In this document: in pieces, positions 30,524-44,981 of the stretch
Layout of the letters: every line of letters starts with the position of its first letter
Numbering within the stretch: position 1 is the first letter of the stretch
Source: Glandiceps talaboti
Lineage: Eukaryota; Hemichordata; Enteropneusta; Spengelidae
NCBI RefSeq assembly: GCF_964340395.1
Contig: NC_135557.1
Location: 15,529,867-15,593,866 of the forward strand
Length of the DNA: 64,000 nt
Direction: 5' to 3'
The notes under the pieces: generated by a model
The model's input: only the letters and a program-made list of their open reading frames with translations
What the model was told of the DNA's origin: nothing
Database searches by the model: none
Made by a program: the position numbers and the translations under genes

Positions 30524-30851
30524 TTTGTATCTCGTTGATAAAAATTACATATGAAACCTGTATAAAAAAAAAGAAAGAAGCCAAACAAAAATAAAATGCA
30601 GTTAAGCCTATTTGCAAACAATTGTAAGCTTATATTCAAAAGAACTAATGCTAAGAACTTGCACGAAATAAGTTCTGTTGTACATATGAGCGTCAACATA
30701 GCATACACGTACACAACTACACGAATGTTTGACAAATTTAATAAATTCCGATCACCGAACTGCCGGTCTCATATTTCAGAAAAATTAAGGTAAGTTTTAC
30801 CATCAATGTTGCACACATTACAAAGTTAACAACGTACTACAGTGTACTCTT

Positions 30852-30915
30852 ACCTGTCTAGTTGTTCAGTCCGTGTCTATTGATGTGATTGCAAAAAAAT
30901 GAATCGAGTTATAAA
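30852..30915 (-). promoter_or_regulatory. lectin copy 2 TATA box and 5'UTR exon
   Basis: TTTATAA at 30915-30909, non-coding exon ending GACAG|GTAAGAG at 30854/30853, joined to the acceptor TATACAG just before 30557. The donor context is closer to consensus than in unit 1. Confidence 0.5.
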
Positions 30916-31102
30916 GGACTGAGGGCTAAATTAAGATACCAAATATGATAATTTATGATCATAATTCACTGGTACTTAGATTTAATAATACTTTTATTTG
31001 CATTTTAAGAACTTGTTTGTCGTATACTTCACACACATCCCTTTCATGACCTTTACACGTTTGAGGGGTAATAAAATATCTTACGGGCTGGAAAACCTTA
31101 CG

Positions 31103-31558
31103 TATTTTCCCTTACCTATGTATACACTACATTTCAGTACCTGTTTATAGCATTGAAAGGTTATCCAGTGCCATCTGTTCTATATTGATGTCTCTTTCTT
31201 TTCCGGTATTTATGCATCTGTTACATACCTTCAGATTAATCATTTCAGTGCCTGTGTATTGTATTACAAAGGTTATTGCTAATTGAAAAGCATTGCTGAA
31301 ATGTTACATAGCTATATCCCATACCTCAGACTCATGAAGTAAATGTTTATGTAAGTTTCTTAATATATTGGTGTTGCCATAGATTTCCATGTGATATTGA
31401 AACATTGGTTTAAATCATTTGAAATTTGACATCTTGCATGTTTTGCCTAAATAATTCCCCTGACTTATTGTTTCTCATTGATGAGTGTACTCTTCGTGTG
31501 TGTGTTTTGTGTTTCCAGGGTGATGATTATCCTTTTACCTATTCCAGATATAGTATAT
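31103..31558. repeat. direct repeat A, unit 2
   Basis: Counterpart of 17395-17850. Confidence 0.65.
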
Positions 31559-31786
31559 TTTATGATTCTCAAACATTCAACTATATACGAATTATGAGTT
31601 TTGTTATGTACCAAATTATGTCGAATTTGATGTGTGCATTCTTATGATATGGTCAAATCACTAGGAATCATAAAGTATGCACATTATTTATTAATGTTCA
31701 TTCGATGTTACCAAAATCTAATCAGTTCTTATGATCAGCATATGGAAGAATCGGTGCTGTAGTTTTGCGAATACTGTCAACAGACG

Positions 31787-31801
31787 GACAGACAGACAGA
31801 A

Positions 31802-31858
<57 letters not shown>
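31787..31858. repeat. (ACAG)n microsatellite, unit 2
   Basis: Contains one AAAG interruption near its left end, unlike unit 1. Confidence 0.9.
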
Positions 31859-31860
<2 letters not shown>

Positions 31861-32129
31861 AGCATAACAAACCTTGCCCTTACGGGAGGTAATAACAAAT
31901 AATTTCATGTATTTATTATACAATTAGTGCGTTAGACACACAAACTTGCTCTATGTTGTTTCTCATAAAAGAGAGTCAAGGAACATTAAACCCAAAATAG
32001 TTATTTCTCATCCATATGGCCACTTCAGCAGATACCACTTCTATTGTTATAATTCATTTCTTCCGGTGGCTATTACTCCAGTATATTTGTGATATACTTA
32101 GTTTATATTACCTAGCCTTTGATCCTTTC

Positions 32130-32241
<112 letters not shown>

Positions 32242-33046
32242 GTCTACCTTGTTTATATCATATTGATTTTGACATGGTGTGCATGAATGTCCTTTACATT
32301 TCAATGCAGTCTGGAATGCTGGTATAATTTCACTGGCATACCGTAGTTTACTGTGCACACATTGAATACATGGTGAATGCCTCCCCACCCAGTCTTTTTG
32401 CTAGGCACATTTACATACATTTTTTTAATATTTAGTCACTTGTCTATTAATCCCTGTTGTTATCTTTGCAATATGTGATCACTTGGCTGATGTCATGGGC
32501 GTGGTCTTGTTCCTGGGCATGTTTGCATACACTTTTTGAATGTTTGTTCAATTATTTAAGAATCCTTGTTTTTATAATTGTCAAATAAAGCACCATTTGG
32601 CTGTTGCCATGGGCGTGGTCATGGTTGCTAAGTATGTTTACATACATACTTTGCCTACCAGATGATGTTAGTTGACCAAAATATACTGCCATTTGGTTGA
32701 TAAAGGCATGGGTCATAGTTGCTGAGGCCAGTTGTGGCAAAAACCTTGAAGAAAATCTGCCGAAAAACACTTCCAGAAATATTTCACCAAGTGTCAGTCT
32801 CATTGACGAAGTACCTTTTGAGATGTAAGTTTTTGACCAAAATTCACATTTTGACACCTAATTTGCATATCACTGATGAGATCATTATATGCTTAATATT
32901 CATCTATACACCCAGATGCATCCCAATTAAATTTGAACCCAATCTGCTCAGAAATTTTGGAATGAAAGAATTTTGACCCAAAAAACACATGTTTAGCATT
33001 GATACTAATTTGCATATTACTGATGGAATCATCTTTATCTTGCGGG

Positions 33047-33503
33047 TATTTTCCCTTACCTACACATTAGTCATTCAGTTCAGTACCTATTTATTGCATT
33101 GAAAGGTTATCTGGGGTTAGCTATTCGATGTTGATGCTTCCTTTTCCTGCCTGGTATCCGTGCACATTTTACATACCTTCATTTTTAATCATTTCAGTGC
33201 CTGTGTATTGCATTACAAAGGTTATTGCTAATTGAGAAGCATTGCTGAAATGTTACATAGTTATAACCCATACCTCAGACTCATGAAGTAAATGTTTATA
33301 CAAGATTCTTATTCAATTGTTGTTGTCGTAGATTTCCATGTGATATTTAAACATTGATTTAAATAATTTGAAATTTGACATCTTACACGTTTTGCCTAAA
33401 TAATTGCTTTGTTTATCATTTCTCGTTGGTGACTTTATTGTTCGTGTGTGCTTCGCTTGTCCGGGGTTATGATTATCCTTTTACCTATCCCAGATTTGAC
33501 TTA
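33047..33503. repeat. direct repeat B, unit 2
   Basis: Counterpart of 19328-19785. Confidence 0.65.
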
Positions 33504-34146
33504 GTCTATTTTTAATTTGCATAATTAACTCTTTTTAATCAGGACGCCGAAGTCCATAAGGTGGCTTAGAAAAATGTATAATTTTTGGCTATTGTTTGAA
33601 CTTGAGATTAACTAATTTGACGTGACTTGATTGGTTATCTAAATTGCAGTTAGGAGCCTAAATCTGATTCAAGTTCGGTGTATATTCAAGCTCAGTGTAT
33701 ATTTCATTCCCGATACTTACTTACAAAGGTTTGTAACCAGGGCTATTATGGCCTGTGACTCGAAGTTAATATATTCAAAATGGTGTCGTCTCATGAATAA
33801 TTCATATATCCATACCCCTTAAGCTTTATATACTAACCAGGTTCAAGACCGCTGAAGATTTGATAATCAGATCACAATTATAACCGATTTCTTTTTCCAG
33901 GTAACTTGAATAAAGTAATAAACTACAATTTAACGTAAACTTCAGTGTGTCAGGCTATTATTCTCATCTTGAAAACTACACAACATACATACCAAAATTT
34001 CCTCAAGAGACACGACAATATTCAAAATCTTCTCCATGATAGGAAATAACAAAAATGTTCGATTTTCCTCAATCTAATGAGGATTTTCCTAAGCATATGA
34101 AAAATGACTTTGGAAAGATAATGCATTTGAGATCGTTACCCTGCCA

Positions 34147-34217
34147 CAGCACGGGGTAGTCATATTAAAAACAGGAAGGCGGTATAATTAGGAACAGTTT
34201 ATGACTACCCCTTGCTG
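34147..34217. repeat. 71-nt hairpin, unit 2
   Basis: Same arms and loop length as in unit 1. Confidence 0.6.
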
Positions 34218-34348
34218 CGATAAATTTAACATGACAATTTCTAAAATTCATTATCTTTTCGAAGTCTACAGACATGCGATATGCACACTACTGACCCTAG
34301 CAGGTGGCGTCGCTGTCGTTCACCAATTTGACAACATTTTGATGACAG
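34201..34348 (+). CDS. possible signal-anchor exon, unit 2
   Basis: Same frame as in unit 1 (begins MTTPCCDKFN); here the donor reads GACAG|GTATAT. Still no partner exon seen. Confidence 0.3.
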
Positions 34349-35029
34349 GTATATCAGGTTGTAATACATCACTACAGTCTCCGGTCCTGATCAGGGACAC
34401 ATAACTTTCCACGGGTAGATTTATGGTATTATTGTACCGTGCAGGGTTTCCTAGATCACTAGTTACTGACTGTGTTTGATTGGGGACATATTTTTATCGT
34501 GCATGCGATGTGTTTATCTTGCCAGCCAGTGTCCATTACGGTACTGACTGCTGTATATGTAGGGATAGAGCTCGGCTGCATTTCCTATACTAATAATATT
34601 ATCTCAGTCTACGAATGGTGGTGTGACAGACAGGGTCCATCAATTAGGTTCGTTGCTCGCTGTTCAGCCTGACTGTCGTAGTTCTCTTTGATCTAGCAAC
34701 TTCACGAGCGCCTGTGGATATCGTCCAAGGAATTGTAGGATAACTTCACTTCTGCCGCCATTAAAATAAGTTTGCTGTGTGAAAAAAATATGTTGTCATG
34801 TCCAGAGAGAGTTTGTATACCTTCACAGAATAAATAGGCCAGTTGAAACTAAATTGCGCCCTCAGAGACAGAGTTGCACATATTGAAATTAAACGTAACT
34901 CATACCATCAAATTTAGTTTTGACTTGGAATTTCAAAAGTCTGTTCTTGGGATGTAAGATTTTTATACAAAGTATTTAAGTTTTTCCTTGAAAAATAAAA
35001 GATTCCTTTAAAGAATTAAAAGTTTATTC

Positions 35030-35286
35030 TTGGAAAAAAAATTTGGGCCGCTAAGTAAAAGTCTTGTTATGCGAATAAATTTTCTGCTCTCAGTGGGAAA
35101 AAATGGGGCCTCACTAAGTAAAAATCTTGTTATGCGAAGTTTTTTCTGCTCTGGGAGAAAAAATTGGGGCTCACTGAGTAAAAATCTTGTTATGCGAATT
35201 ATTCTGCTCTGGGAAAAAAATTCGGGCCTCGATCATTAAGTAAAAATCTTGTTATGCGAATAAATTTTCTGCTCTGGAAAAATAAA
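35030..35286. repeat. 62-64 bp minisatellite, unit 2
   Basis: Four copies as in unit 1, with small changes. Confidence 0.8.
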
Positions 35287-35345
35287 TTCCCAAATAGATC
35301 CCCTAGGAATTTGATTCTAATGGGCTACCGCTTTATATATAAACA

Positions 35346-35381
35346 ACAACTCAGTCACCCACAACTACAATGCAGTCACCC

Positions 35382-35424
<43 letters not shown>

Positions 35425-35652
35425 CCATACAACCATCAACAGCTATGATCTTGTCACCAACAACCACAACCATGTCACCGACAACCACAACCCTACCACC
35501 CAGATTACCACCAACAATCACGACTTTCTCATCAACAACCACAATCCTACAACCCACAGTCGCAACTCTACCATCCCCACCACCACCAACTACAGCCCTA
35601 TCACCCACAACCACGACTCTACCACATATAACCACAACCCTGTCACCAACAA
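35346..35652 (+). pseudogene. fragment related to the gene 1 mucin exon, unit 2
   Basis: Same fragment as in unit 1 with a slightly shorter Thr run and GTCGCAACT in place of GTCTCAACT. Confidence 0.7.
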
Positions 35653-35737
35653 CATACATACATACATACATACATACATACATACATACATACATACATA
35701 CATACATACATACATACATACATACATACATACATAC
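35653..35737. repeat. (CATA)n microsatellite, unit 2
   Basis: Longest of the four (CATA)n tracts. Confidence 0.95.
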
Positions 35738-37034
35738 GAGTGTTGTTATGCAGTGACTATATTCTCATGTTGAAATGACGAGGACCAATCAGGGGCATGA
35801 GGCAACAATTCTGGTGAAACCCGAAAATGATAATGATTGTTTAGGTAATAAAGGCCCAAGTTAGCTATGAGTCACATTTACATACTTACTTCTTTATTTG
35901 TAGTTTATTTTAATAAACTCATTATACACGTCTACACATATTTGTTATTTTGGGTATGTATTTGTACACTTTCTGGTCTTTTAAAAAATGAAACATTTTT
36001 CATAATCACAGAAAAAGTTTATATAAATATGGAAGACTCCAAAAAAGAATAAAGGAAAAGAAAGTATACCGATAGATTTTGTCTGTAATGATTTAATGGA
36101 ACATGATCATGGTGCATGCAAAATCGACGCTTAGTTCGCTCGCGACAGCTGACAGTCGATGCGTGACGCGCTGCTTGCCGTGTTCGAGCTCAAACGCATT
36201 CCTTGCTTAAACTTGTAATACAGAGGGGTAGGACACGGCATTGAATAAACCAATCAGGACGCTTCAAATCGAACATGTGACCCATGAATTTTCGCTCGAA
36301 GCTCGATATCACCTGCTGCCCTCTTGTGGCAATTATTTGCGATCTCGAATACGTGTAAAGTCTCTGAAAAGACGAGATGTGACTAGACTGTGTACTTCCG
36401 GCTTGTTTTCGACGACGAAATATGATGTGTCTCAGAGATGTCATAGTATCCTCTGATACTACCCATGAGAAGGGGAACATTTTACTGTATGTGTGCTTGT
36501 AAATATTGCGATGCCTTTATAATGTACTCGACAGCAATGATGTAGCTATAGAATCGCTATAAAATTAATAACCAAGAAATACGCCGTCCGTTCGCCACGC
36601 TAATACACTGTATGTTTAACATGTCCTTGAATTTGTATGTATTATAACAATATCACATCACCGCTCTTGATTAATGTAGACATGGTGATAAGTTCGAAGA
36701 CCTATGACTGCTATGGATCAGCGACATGCATCCCGTACAATGTACATCATTCATGGTATTATTTGGCAGTCGGCCAAAATATTACGTCATCAAGTAAGTT
36801 TTGATACTATATTTTTGCCGTCTGCGTTATTTGTATATTTTGGCTTAGGTTGAGTTCACTGGCGGGAACTCTTTTTTTTCTAAAATAGTTGAATTTTATA
36901 TTGAACTGGACATCTTTTAGAGTGGTACTGGCAGAATTTTTTCATAGGTTATTATTTGGTAACGACTAACGTGTTGATTGTATTTCGCATAATCTGTTTC
37001 TATATTTTTAGGTAACGTAAGTTTTACAGTCAAT

Positions 37035-38308
37035 ATGTTTCCTTTGACAAAAGAACAGCAATATGTTGTTAATCTGTGCAAATCATACAATATTTTCTTT
37101 ACAGGCAGAGCTGGCACTGGTAAAACATTTTTACTCCGTTTTGTTATTGACAATTTTGTTTCAATTTATGGTAGGAAGTATGTTGCTGTAACTGCACCAA
37201 CTGGAAAAGCAGTTTCACATATTAATGGCACCACTATTCATAGTTATTTTGGTTTAGGTTCTGGCTCTCTGACAGCATTTTACCTAGCAAGGGCAGCCTT
37301 TGCTAGAGCTGATGTAAGACAGAGACTCAATAATATTAAAGTTTTAGTTATTGATGAAGTTTCTATGTTATCTAAAGATTTGTTTCAGAAAGTAGAATTT
37401 AATTGTAGGGAGTTTAAGAAGAATAAGTTTCCTTTTGGTGGTGTCCGTATTGTTGCATGTGGCGATTTTTTTTTCAGTTACCTCCAGTTAAAGGTGAGTT
37501 TGTTTTCAAATCTAATTTATGGAATGATGTGTTTGATTTATGTTTAAGATTAAGAAAAATTCACAGACAAGCGGATGTTAATTTAATTGATTTATTAGAG
37601 GATGCACGAATTGGAAACTTAAGTCAGAAATCAATGGATATTCTTTGATCTCTAGAAAGACCTATCCAGACTGAAAATCCAATACGGTTATACACTAAAC
37701 AAGATAGTGTAGCAATGCATAACCAAAAAATGATTGATGAGTTTCCAGGTGATAAGAAATTATTTAATGCCAATGATACTGGTTTAAATATATCTGTCCT
37801 TAGTGATTGTTCTGTCAGTAGTATTTTAGAGTTGAAGTTGCATGCTCCTGTAGTTTTAGTTAGAAATTTATTTTTTAAGGATGAATCTTTAGTTAGTGGG
37901 TTGTCTGGTTTTGTTAGGGGTTTTGTTGGGAATGAAAATTATCCTTTAGTTGATTTTGAAAATGGTAAGTATTTTGTTATTAAACCTTTCCTTTTCCAAT
38001 ACTATAATGAAAATGGGATAATGACTGCTTGTAGGCAACAAATTCAACTTCAGTTGGGTTTTTCAATCACAGCCCATAGATGTCGGGGGATGACACTAAA
38101 AGCCGTTGAATTATCCCTTAAGGAATTTTTTGCCCCAGGACAACTGTATGTTATGTTGTCCAGAGTCAAAGATTTTGATTCTCTCAGAGTGCTACCAGGG
38201 TATGTTAAGTGTTTTCCCTCTGTACCAGAAGAAGTCATTCTCTTTGATAGAGCAATTAAAGATGTATCTGCATGTACTGTACAAGGGTTATCAAAATCAA
38301 CATCATAG
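37035..38308 (+). pseudogene. PIF1-type helicase, unit 2 (frameshift and nonsense)
   Basis: Same protein as in unit 1. Here the T run within GDFF has nine Ts rather than seven, shifting the frame before QLPPV, and a CGA codon is now TGA (LRSL position, about 37647). The stretch broken by frameshifts in unit 1 is intact here, and the region from VRNLFFKDES through YVMLSRVKDF to KDVS reads in one frame. Confidence 0.75.
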
Positions 38309-38416
38309 ATAACGAGTGCTAGTACTAGTACTGGAACTAGTGATGGAACAAGCGACATACACACACACATTGAAGACAATGATGAAATGAGTGAATTTTA
38401 ATTTGTGTTTCCACAG

Positions 38417-39788
38417 GATATACCACTTCAAACTTTACTTACATTTGCACAAGATGGTTGTCATGGAAATGTGAAAGATATCTTGTGTGATGTAAATAAT
38501 GATGAGAATACCAAGAGCAAGTACATTGCATTCTTGGGGTGGGTGCTAAGCAAGGTACACTCCTTTCTTATATGTACTACTCGCTCTGAAGAAACACGTA
38601 TTGATAGGTCATCATGGCTAAAACAAAAGTATCAGGGAACAAAACTTTTAAATGATGCAGACACCTTCAAAAGATGGAACTTTGTTGTAAATAATTACAA
38701 AACTAAGTACAGCACTGAAAAGAGAAGAGTGTGATGTTTTATATAATCAATATTGTTGATATGTTTATTTTACAATATCTTGTCAAACCAATCAGAGGTG
38801 ACAGTGATGACAAAATAGATGAACTTCAAAATATAATTCCCGATGTTGACCTTGTGATTTCTAATCATGAATTGTCAGGTAATGTGAGATATGTGGCAGG
38901 TTGGGCTGTATTCAAGACCATATCACAGTGTAGTAGAGTTGTTAAACAGAAGAGTAAGAATGTCAATGACTTCATTTATGTTTGGGAAATTTTGAAATCT
39001 TTTGTTTGTCAGTTGCAGCATAATGTAAGTAGTTCATCATACCAATATTCACTCTCATATAGAACGTCAGAATGAAGGTGATTTACTGCATATAAATGAT
39101 AGATTATTTGTTTTGTTTTTTTTCAAATGTTGATAGTGTTGCAATGAATCTGTACCGTAAGGAATATTTGGAAATTTTCCAAGGAAAACTGACACAAATT
39201 GTGAGAAGTATTATGCTAAATCATCCATCTTTGCAATGTATGTGGTTTCAACTTGTTGAGCCTCTTGTAATTTCTCTTCCAGGTAATGGAGAGAGGGGTG
39301 GGGATGAGCAAGGTAAGTTGTGTGACAAGGTAAGTTGTGTCCAAGAAGGCAGTGAATTAGCCAGTGATCAGCCAAGTGTAAATGAATTAAATGACAATAT
39401 TGACAGTGGTCTTCTTCAAGAACATGATAGTGATCTTGAAGAAAACCATAGTGATGATGATGGAGAGGGAGTCGACAACAAATTATTTTCGTACAGACTT
39501 TTAATTTCCCGGTATTTAAATATGAGAGATAAAGAGTTCAAGAAAGCTATACGACAACTACTTAATAAAAAGAAATCAATCCCACTAAGAAAAGAACTAT
39601 CTGTTTCAGGGAAAAGAAAAGCGGCTGCCTGTAATGTGTCATATGTTTCCTTTCAGTCAATTATAGATGACAGTTCAACCAACAAAGAAGTGTCTCATTG
39701 TTTACTGAAAGCAGCTGCCCTGTCTGATATTAATAAATTACAGTCCCTTTCAAAGGTTGAGTTGCAACTCCTTGTTTTATCATTATGA
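38417..39788 (+). pseudogene. element ORF2 of unknown family, unit 2
   Basis: As in unit 1, but with different breaks: a premature TGA after EKRRV (about 38732) and a two-base loss at the ACTCTCATATAG region (about 39053). The poly-T junction here leaves the reading FFSNVDSVAMNLYRKE continuous, which supports one original protein. The final 214 residues are identical to units 1 and 3. Confidence 0.5.
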
Positions 39789-41954
39789 TACTCTTCAGAA
39801 CAAAGATGTACGTATATCAATAATTAATTAACAAGGAAAAACTGTGTGTCTTGTTGAAGGCAAAGATTGTACATGAAGCAAAGATACATCACCCCTTTTT
39901 TAGCAGTTGAGCAAATTGAGCAAATCGAGCTCGTGTATATTGAATTTCGAAAATCCAGTACTTTTATGGACGGTTGCAAAGATTCGAATCATTCGCGATC
40001 GCGAGCGCGCGACAACACGGATAATTTATATGACCGTTGAGGGCGCTACTCAATCGGTACACTCCACACATGTGTTAGACTAGACACATGTGCATTACGC
40101 ATGTTACGTCCCAGTCCGCCGTATTCTATTTATATTTCAGCGTGTTTCAAGTTACTGTATGTATTTTTCTGTGTATTTTAATTAAATATTGATTATTGAT
40201 GAAAGATAATGAAGTAATAATAAACATAATTATTTATTCATGTTATTCAATTGTTGATAGACACCAGAATTGTTGCCTCATGCCCTTTGACCAATGTGAC
40301 GACTGGTAGATAGACAGAATGTGATCAGGCAATAAGTGTTTTACAGCATATCACATTCTCAGACAGTTATGGATGGATAACATGTACAATTTCACAAATA
40401 AGTAGCTATTGAATAAGTGTTGAAAGTATTGAATCAATATTGAAATGAATGAATAAGAACAGGCAACACTGTATTAGGTATAATGACTTTCATTTTATTG
40501 AAGACAGTTGACTAACCCTTCACAATAAATGCACAAAAACGAAAGCAGAGTTGTTCAGCCAAATGACCTTAGATGGCGCTGTTGTCGTCGTTGTTGCTAC
40601 TGCTAAACTGCTGCTGCTGCTGCTGTTGTTGTTGTTGTTGTTATTTTTGTTGTTTTATGTTTTTTTTGTGTTTTTTAAAATGAATAACAATTAGAACCAT
40701 AAATTAAACCTCATAGTCTGATTAGATTAACGGGTAATTTTTTATTGCACTGACAGAATTTTTGATTATTCATGATAATTCATCATTTCGAATAAATTTT
40801 TGATAATTCATCATTTCTTCAATAACCGACTTTGCCGTATTCACATCAAAATGGTAGAAGTCTAGACTCTATCCTGTGTGAAAGAAGATTGAAATATGTG
40901 TCATTTATGTAGGATATCTGACATAAGTAAACTATAGGAACACAATATGCCATGCCATGCCATGGTTTTGGGTGGTAGTAACCGTATTTTTAATTATCAA
41001 ATTATCAAAACGTACACAGTGAAAATAAGAATACCAACACCTGTAGATAAGTTTCAATGATGTCATGAAACGCGTAGGTCAGTTATGGGAAGGAATAGTC
41101 GCACAAGGCCACACTTGTTAGCTTGTTCGTATAGGGATGGAGGGGATCTGGTGTCAATGCTGAACTTCATTTTCGCACTTCTAATGAAATCGCGAAATCT
41201 GTTACGCCTTCACACTGATAACAGGTTCTGTATTTACTAATGAGATGTTAGTAAGTTGATCAAAATTAACTTCTAAATGTGATGTACAATGCTGTGTTTT
41301 TAGTAATTTAATGTGTTTACAATCACGTTTTTTATATTATAGATCGATCGTAGTGGTGCGATTGCTAGAGTTGTCATCATGCTTTTCATCAATTCATATA
41401 TAAACGTGTTGATGTCGCCCTTGTGAAAGTTTGTTTTGGGAAGGGGAGGGGGTTTGTCTTAAACTTAAACTTGTGCGACATTGTGCGATTGTCCCAAGGG
41501 GACTGGTGACATTACATTCTTGTGTATGCTATACAGTAGTTACATATCTAAACGCTGAAATTACGAATTTCTTCTCTTAGCTTTGAGAGATACACAAACC
41601 TGTGACGTGTATTCACTTGCTGGAGTAAAATTTAATTATTTGCAGCTCTAGAACTATTTGCAATGACTCTCACAAACGGATCTAAATAGAACTATTAACA
41701 ACTGATAAAACTTTTAAGTCCCTCTCTCAGAAACGATTTACTACTTGAAAATAACCTTGCACTTGGAACCACATTTTTAGTTCCAAAGATCGTCAAGAGA
41801 AAATTGAATGAATTTCATAATATGAAATAATCCAGATAAGTATATTGCAATTAAGATCATGACATTTTCACCTGAAGTAAAACGGAACACAAAATTCCTT
41901 GTATTCAAATTTGTCAGGCCAAAAGTAGTGCCATTAGCCTTTACAACTGTTGAC

Positions 41955-44403
41955 TCAAGTGTTCTGTAAGACTGCATTATCACACTATTAATTATCAATT
42001 AAAAGATTTGCTGTGCAATCAGTTTACAGCTTATTGTGTATTGGCATACAAACAACAATTATTTTTTAAATGCCTACCTTCACAAATAGCATTTTTACCA
42101 TAACTACATGGGGTATCATCCATAAGCAAGTCTCTTGAGGCCCTTTGAAAAAAAAAGACAATTTTATATTTCTCATCACCAAAACCTCATCTTCACCATG
42201 TATATCGAGTAATAGGTTGTTTGTGATATCATATTACGAATGCTTTGTATTATTCTTAATCATGTTATTTTGCTTGGCTTGAAGAAAGCTTCAATAAATA
42301 TCTGGGCTAGGAAAAATGATAGATAATATTATATACCTTAATGTTACGTAACGTTAATGTCAGGTGACAACCTCTATCCAGGAACCCCATATTAAAACCC
42401 CGTATATGAATTACACTCGGTTACCCAGATTCTCGCCGCTGGGGACTCTGCCAACGATACTTCTTATCTGGGTGGTAGAAGAGACCCCAGTGGGGAGAGT
42501 CTGGGTAACCGAGACTATACAGGAATGAAAACTGCAATAAAACCGGTTGTTATTGCGCGCTTAAAACTGTTAGCATGCACAAGTGCTAATAGTAGTTTGA
42601 GACAAGGGTTACATGTATATTTAATTCCAATATATAGCTTAATTCTTGGTATCAATTTATTTCCCCGCTAAATGGGTCAGCAATGGGTCATTTTACATAG
42701 CTTGGACTCTAATTTTATTAAAGAGACACTTATTAAGATCATACACATTGGTAAAGGGAACATGGACAATTATAGCAGATACCCAAAATAATTAGATGTT
42801 TATGTCAGCACCAGTCGCTAGACGAGTAGTGACAACCCTTTGACAGGTCACGAGTAGTTTCCGGCTGAATGAAGCAAAATATTGGAGAATAAGATAATTA
42901 TACCACCGCCTGTAATATCGCAGAAAAATCAGGGAAAGTAATGGCAATTTTGAAAATTTTGACTCATTTCGAACACAGCAGAACCAGTGACGTAGACACG
43001 TGTTTTTGTGACATAGTCATAGACGAGCATATATTGTCGTGACATAGAATGACCAGAGTATGTATTCCATGAACTTATCTTAAACCTGTAAGACCCAAAA
43101 GATTTATAAAAGCTAGGAAATTTGCGGACTGTATCTCATCTAACATTGTTGAACAAAGAGTTACTAACAACTCAAAGTGCTTTGAAATTGACAATTGTAA
43201 AACTGCTCAATACAAATAGTCATTCTTTGTGAAAACACTAGTAGACTGGAACCATCTGGACAATAGTACTGTGTGCGCTAAATCTTGTGACGCCTTTAAA
43301 ATGGCAGTCACTGTCAAAAACCATTCTGACTAAATACTCTCCCCCGGTGTATTATTCCTTACCCAGGACCTATAGCTACACCGTAACTATGCAGATACAT
43401 TTGTTGTTCAACTGGACTCGTGCATGATATCATCATCAACGATATGCTCGTAGATTTCAGTAAATCGTGATGTTTCCTTGAATAATTTTTTTACCAGACT
43501 AAACCAAAACAATTCAATGATTTAGTTTTAGTCTTGGACTCCAACGTCAGTAAAACAACACATTTCTGTAAATTATTTCAGCGGGAAACTGAAATGGTAG
43601 TAAAAACATTCATCACAAAGTTTCCTTTATTTCGATGGATGAGATGAATAAATTTTAGCATGCGCAGTGATAGGATACATACCACAGTTGGACGCATTGA
43701 CCACTTCCATCAGGTTGACCACATACAAAGTTGTTGTATGGCAAAAGTGTCCCATCATTGGCCTCAAGGAAACCATTATCGCCTGTCTTTGCATCAATCC
43801 AGAATTCTTTCCCGGAAAGTCCCTGAGAATCAATGTATGCCAGCATGGAATCAAATTCACATCCCGTGGTTATTCTGGCAAGGGACAGTCCTTTATTTTG
43901 GCAGGCATCCACTGCATCAGCCATGTTAAAACCACCGGATATAATTGTGAAGTCTACAGGAAAAGCAATTAAAATAAGAATAGTAACTTGTACTTGTGCT
44001 ATTGCGGGTAAGTTGCGGGTAGGTTTAAATACATGTATTGATTGGTTATTTTTTCAGATTTAATATATAGCCATACTCATTTAGTTGAGTTGATACCAAA
44101 ATGACATTAGAGGTGCACATTGTGGTTAATCAAATCAAAACAAAAACAATAAGGTTGTAATATGAACTCTGTAATAAGCTTATATATATTATTGGCAATA
44201 CCAAGCTTAATTACGACTAGAGGAAATTTTAGTATCGAACAGTGGATGTTTATCGAGCCATGCCTCAACAGACGATACTCAAGAGTACTTATCTTGAATA
44301 TACCGTGTGTGGGAATATACCAGTTAATGTCAAAAGAAGGTTTACCTGCATGTGCCATGGCACAAGACAGTAGTGCCCCGAGAAATGCGACGCGGATCAT
44401 CAT
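41955..44403 (-). CDS. array lectin copy 3: small secreted C-type lectin (Ser43)
   Basis: Exons 44403-44346, 43953-43683, 42142-42078 and probably 41971-41955. The coding sequence matches copies 1 and 2 except for codon 43 (plus strand 43883-43885), TCC for Ser. Signal peptide, QPD motif and cysteines are intact. Confidence 0.8.
42416..42513. repeat. 98-nt hairpin in lectin intron 2, unit 3
   Basis: Same arms and spacing as in units 1 and 2. Confidence 0.65.
42793..43065. repeat. dispersed repeat R1, unit 3
   Basis: Counterpart of 15214-15480, with a short GTCATA duplication shared with unit 4. Confidence 0.7.
43092..43333 (+). pseudogene. non-LTR retrotransposon C-terminal tail, unit 3
   Basis: Same remnant as in unit 2. 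Confidence 0.7.
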
Positions 44404-44730
44404 TTTGTATCTCGTTGATAAAAATTACATATGAAACCTGTATAAAAAAAAGAAAGAAGCCAAACAAAAATAAAATGCAGTTAAGCCTATTTGCAAACAA
44501 TTGTAAGCTTATATTCAAAAGAACTAATGCTAAGAACTTGCACGAAATAAGTTCTGTTGTACATATGAGCGTCAACATAGCATACACGTACACAACTACA
44601 CGAATGTTTGACAAATTTAATAAATTCCGATCACCGAACTGCCGGTCTCATATTTCAGAAAAATTAAGGTAAGTTTTACCATCAATGTTGCACACATTAC
44701 AAAGTTAACAACGTACTACAGTGTACTCTT

Positions 44731-44794
44731 ACCTGTCTAGTTGTTCAGTCCGTGTCTATTGATGTGATTGCAAAAAAATGAATCGAGTTATAAA
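44731..44794 (-). promoter_or_regulatory. lectin copy 3 TATA box and 5'UTR exon
   Basis: TTTATAA at 44794-44788, donor GACAG|GTAAGAG at 44733/44732, acceptor just before 44437. Confidence 0.5.
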
Positions 44795-44981
44795 GGACTG
44801 GGGGCTAAATTAAGATACCAAATATGATAATTTATGATCATAATTCACTGGTACTTAGATTTAATAATACTTTTATTTGCATTTTAAGAACTTGTTTGTC
44901 GTATACTTCACACACATCCCTTTCATGACCTTTACACGTTTGAGGGGTCATAAAATATCTTACGGGCTGGAAAACCTTACG

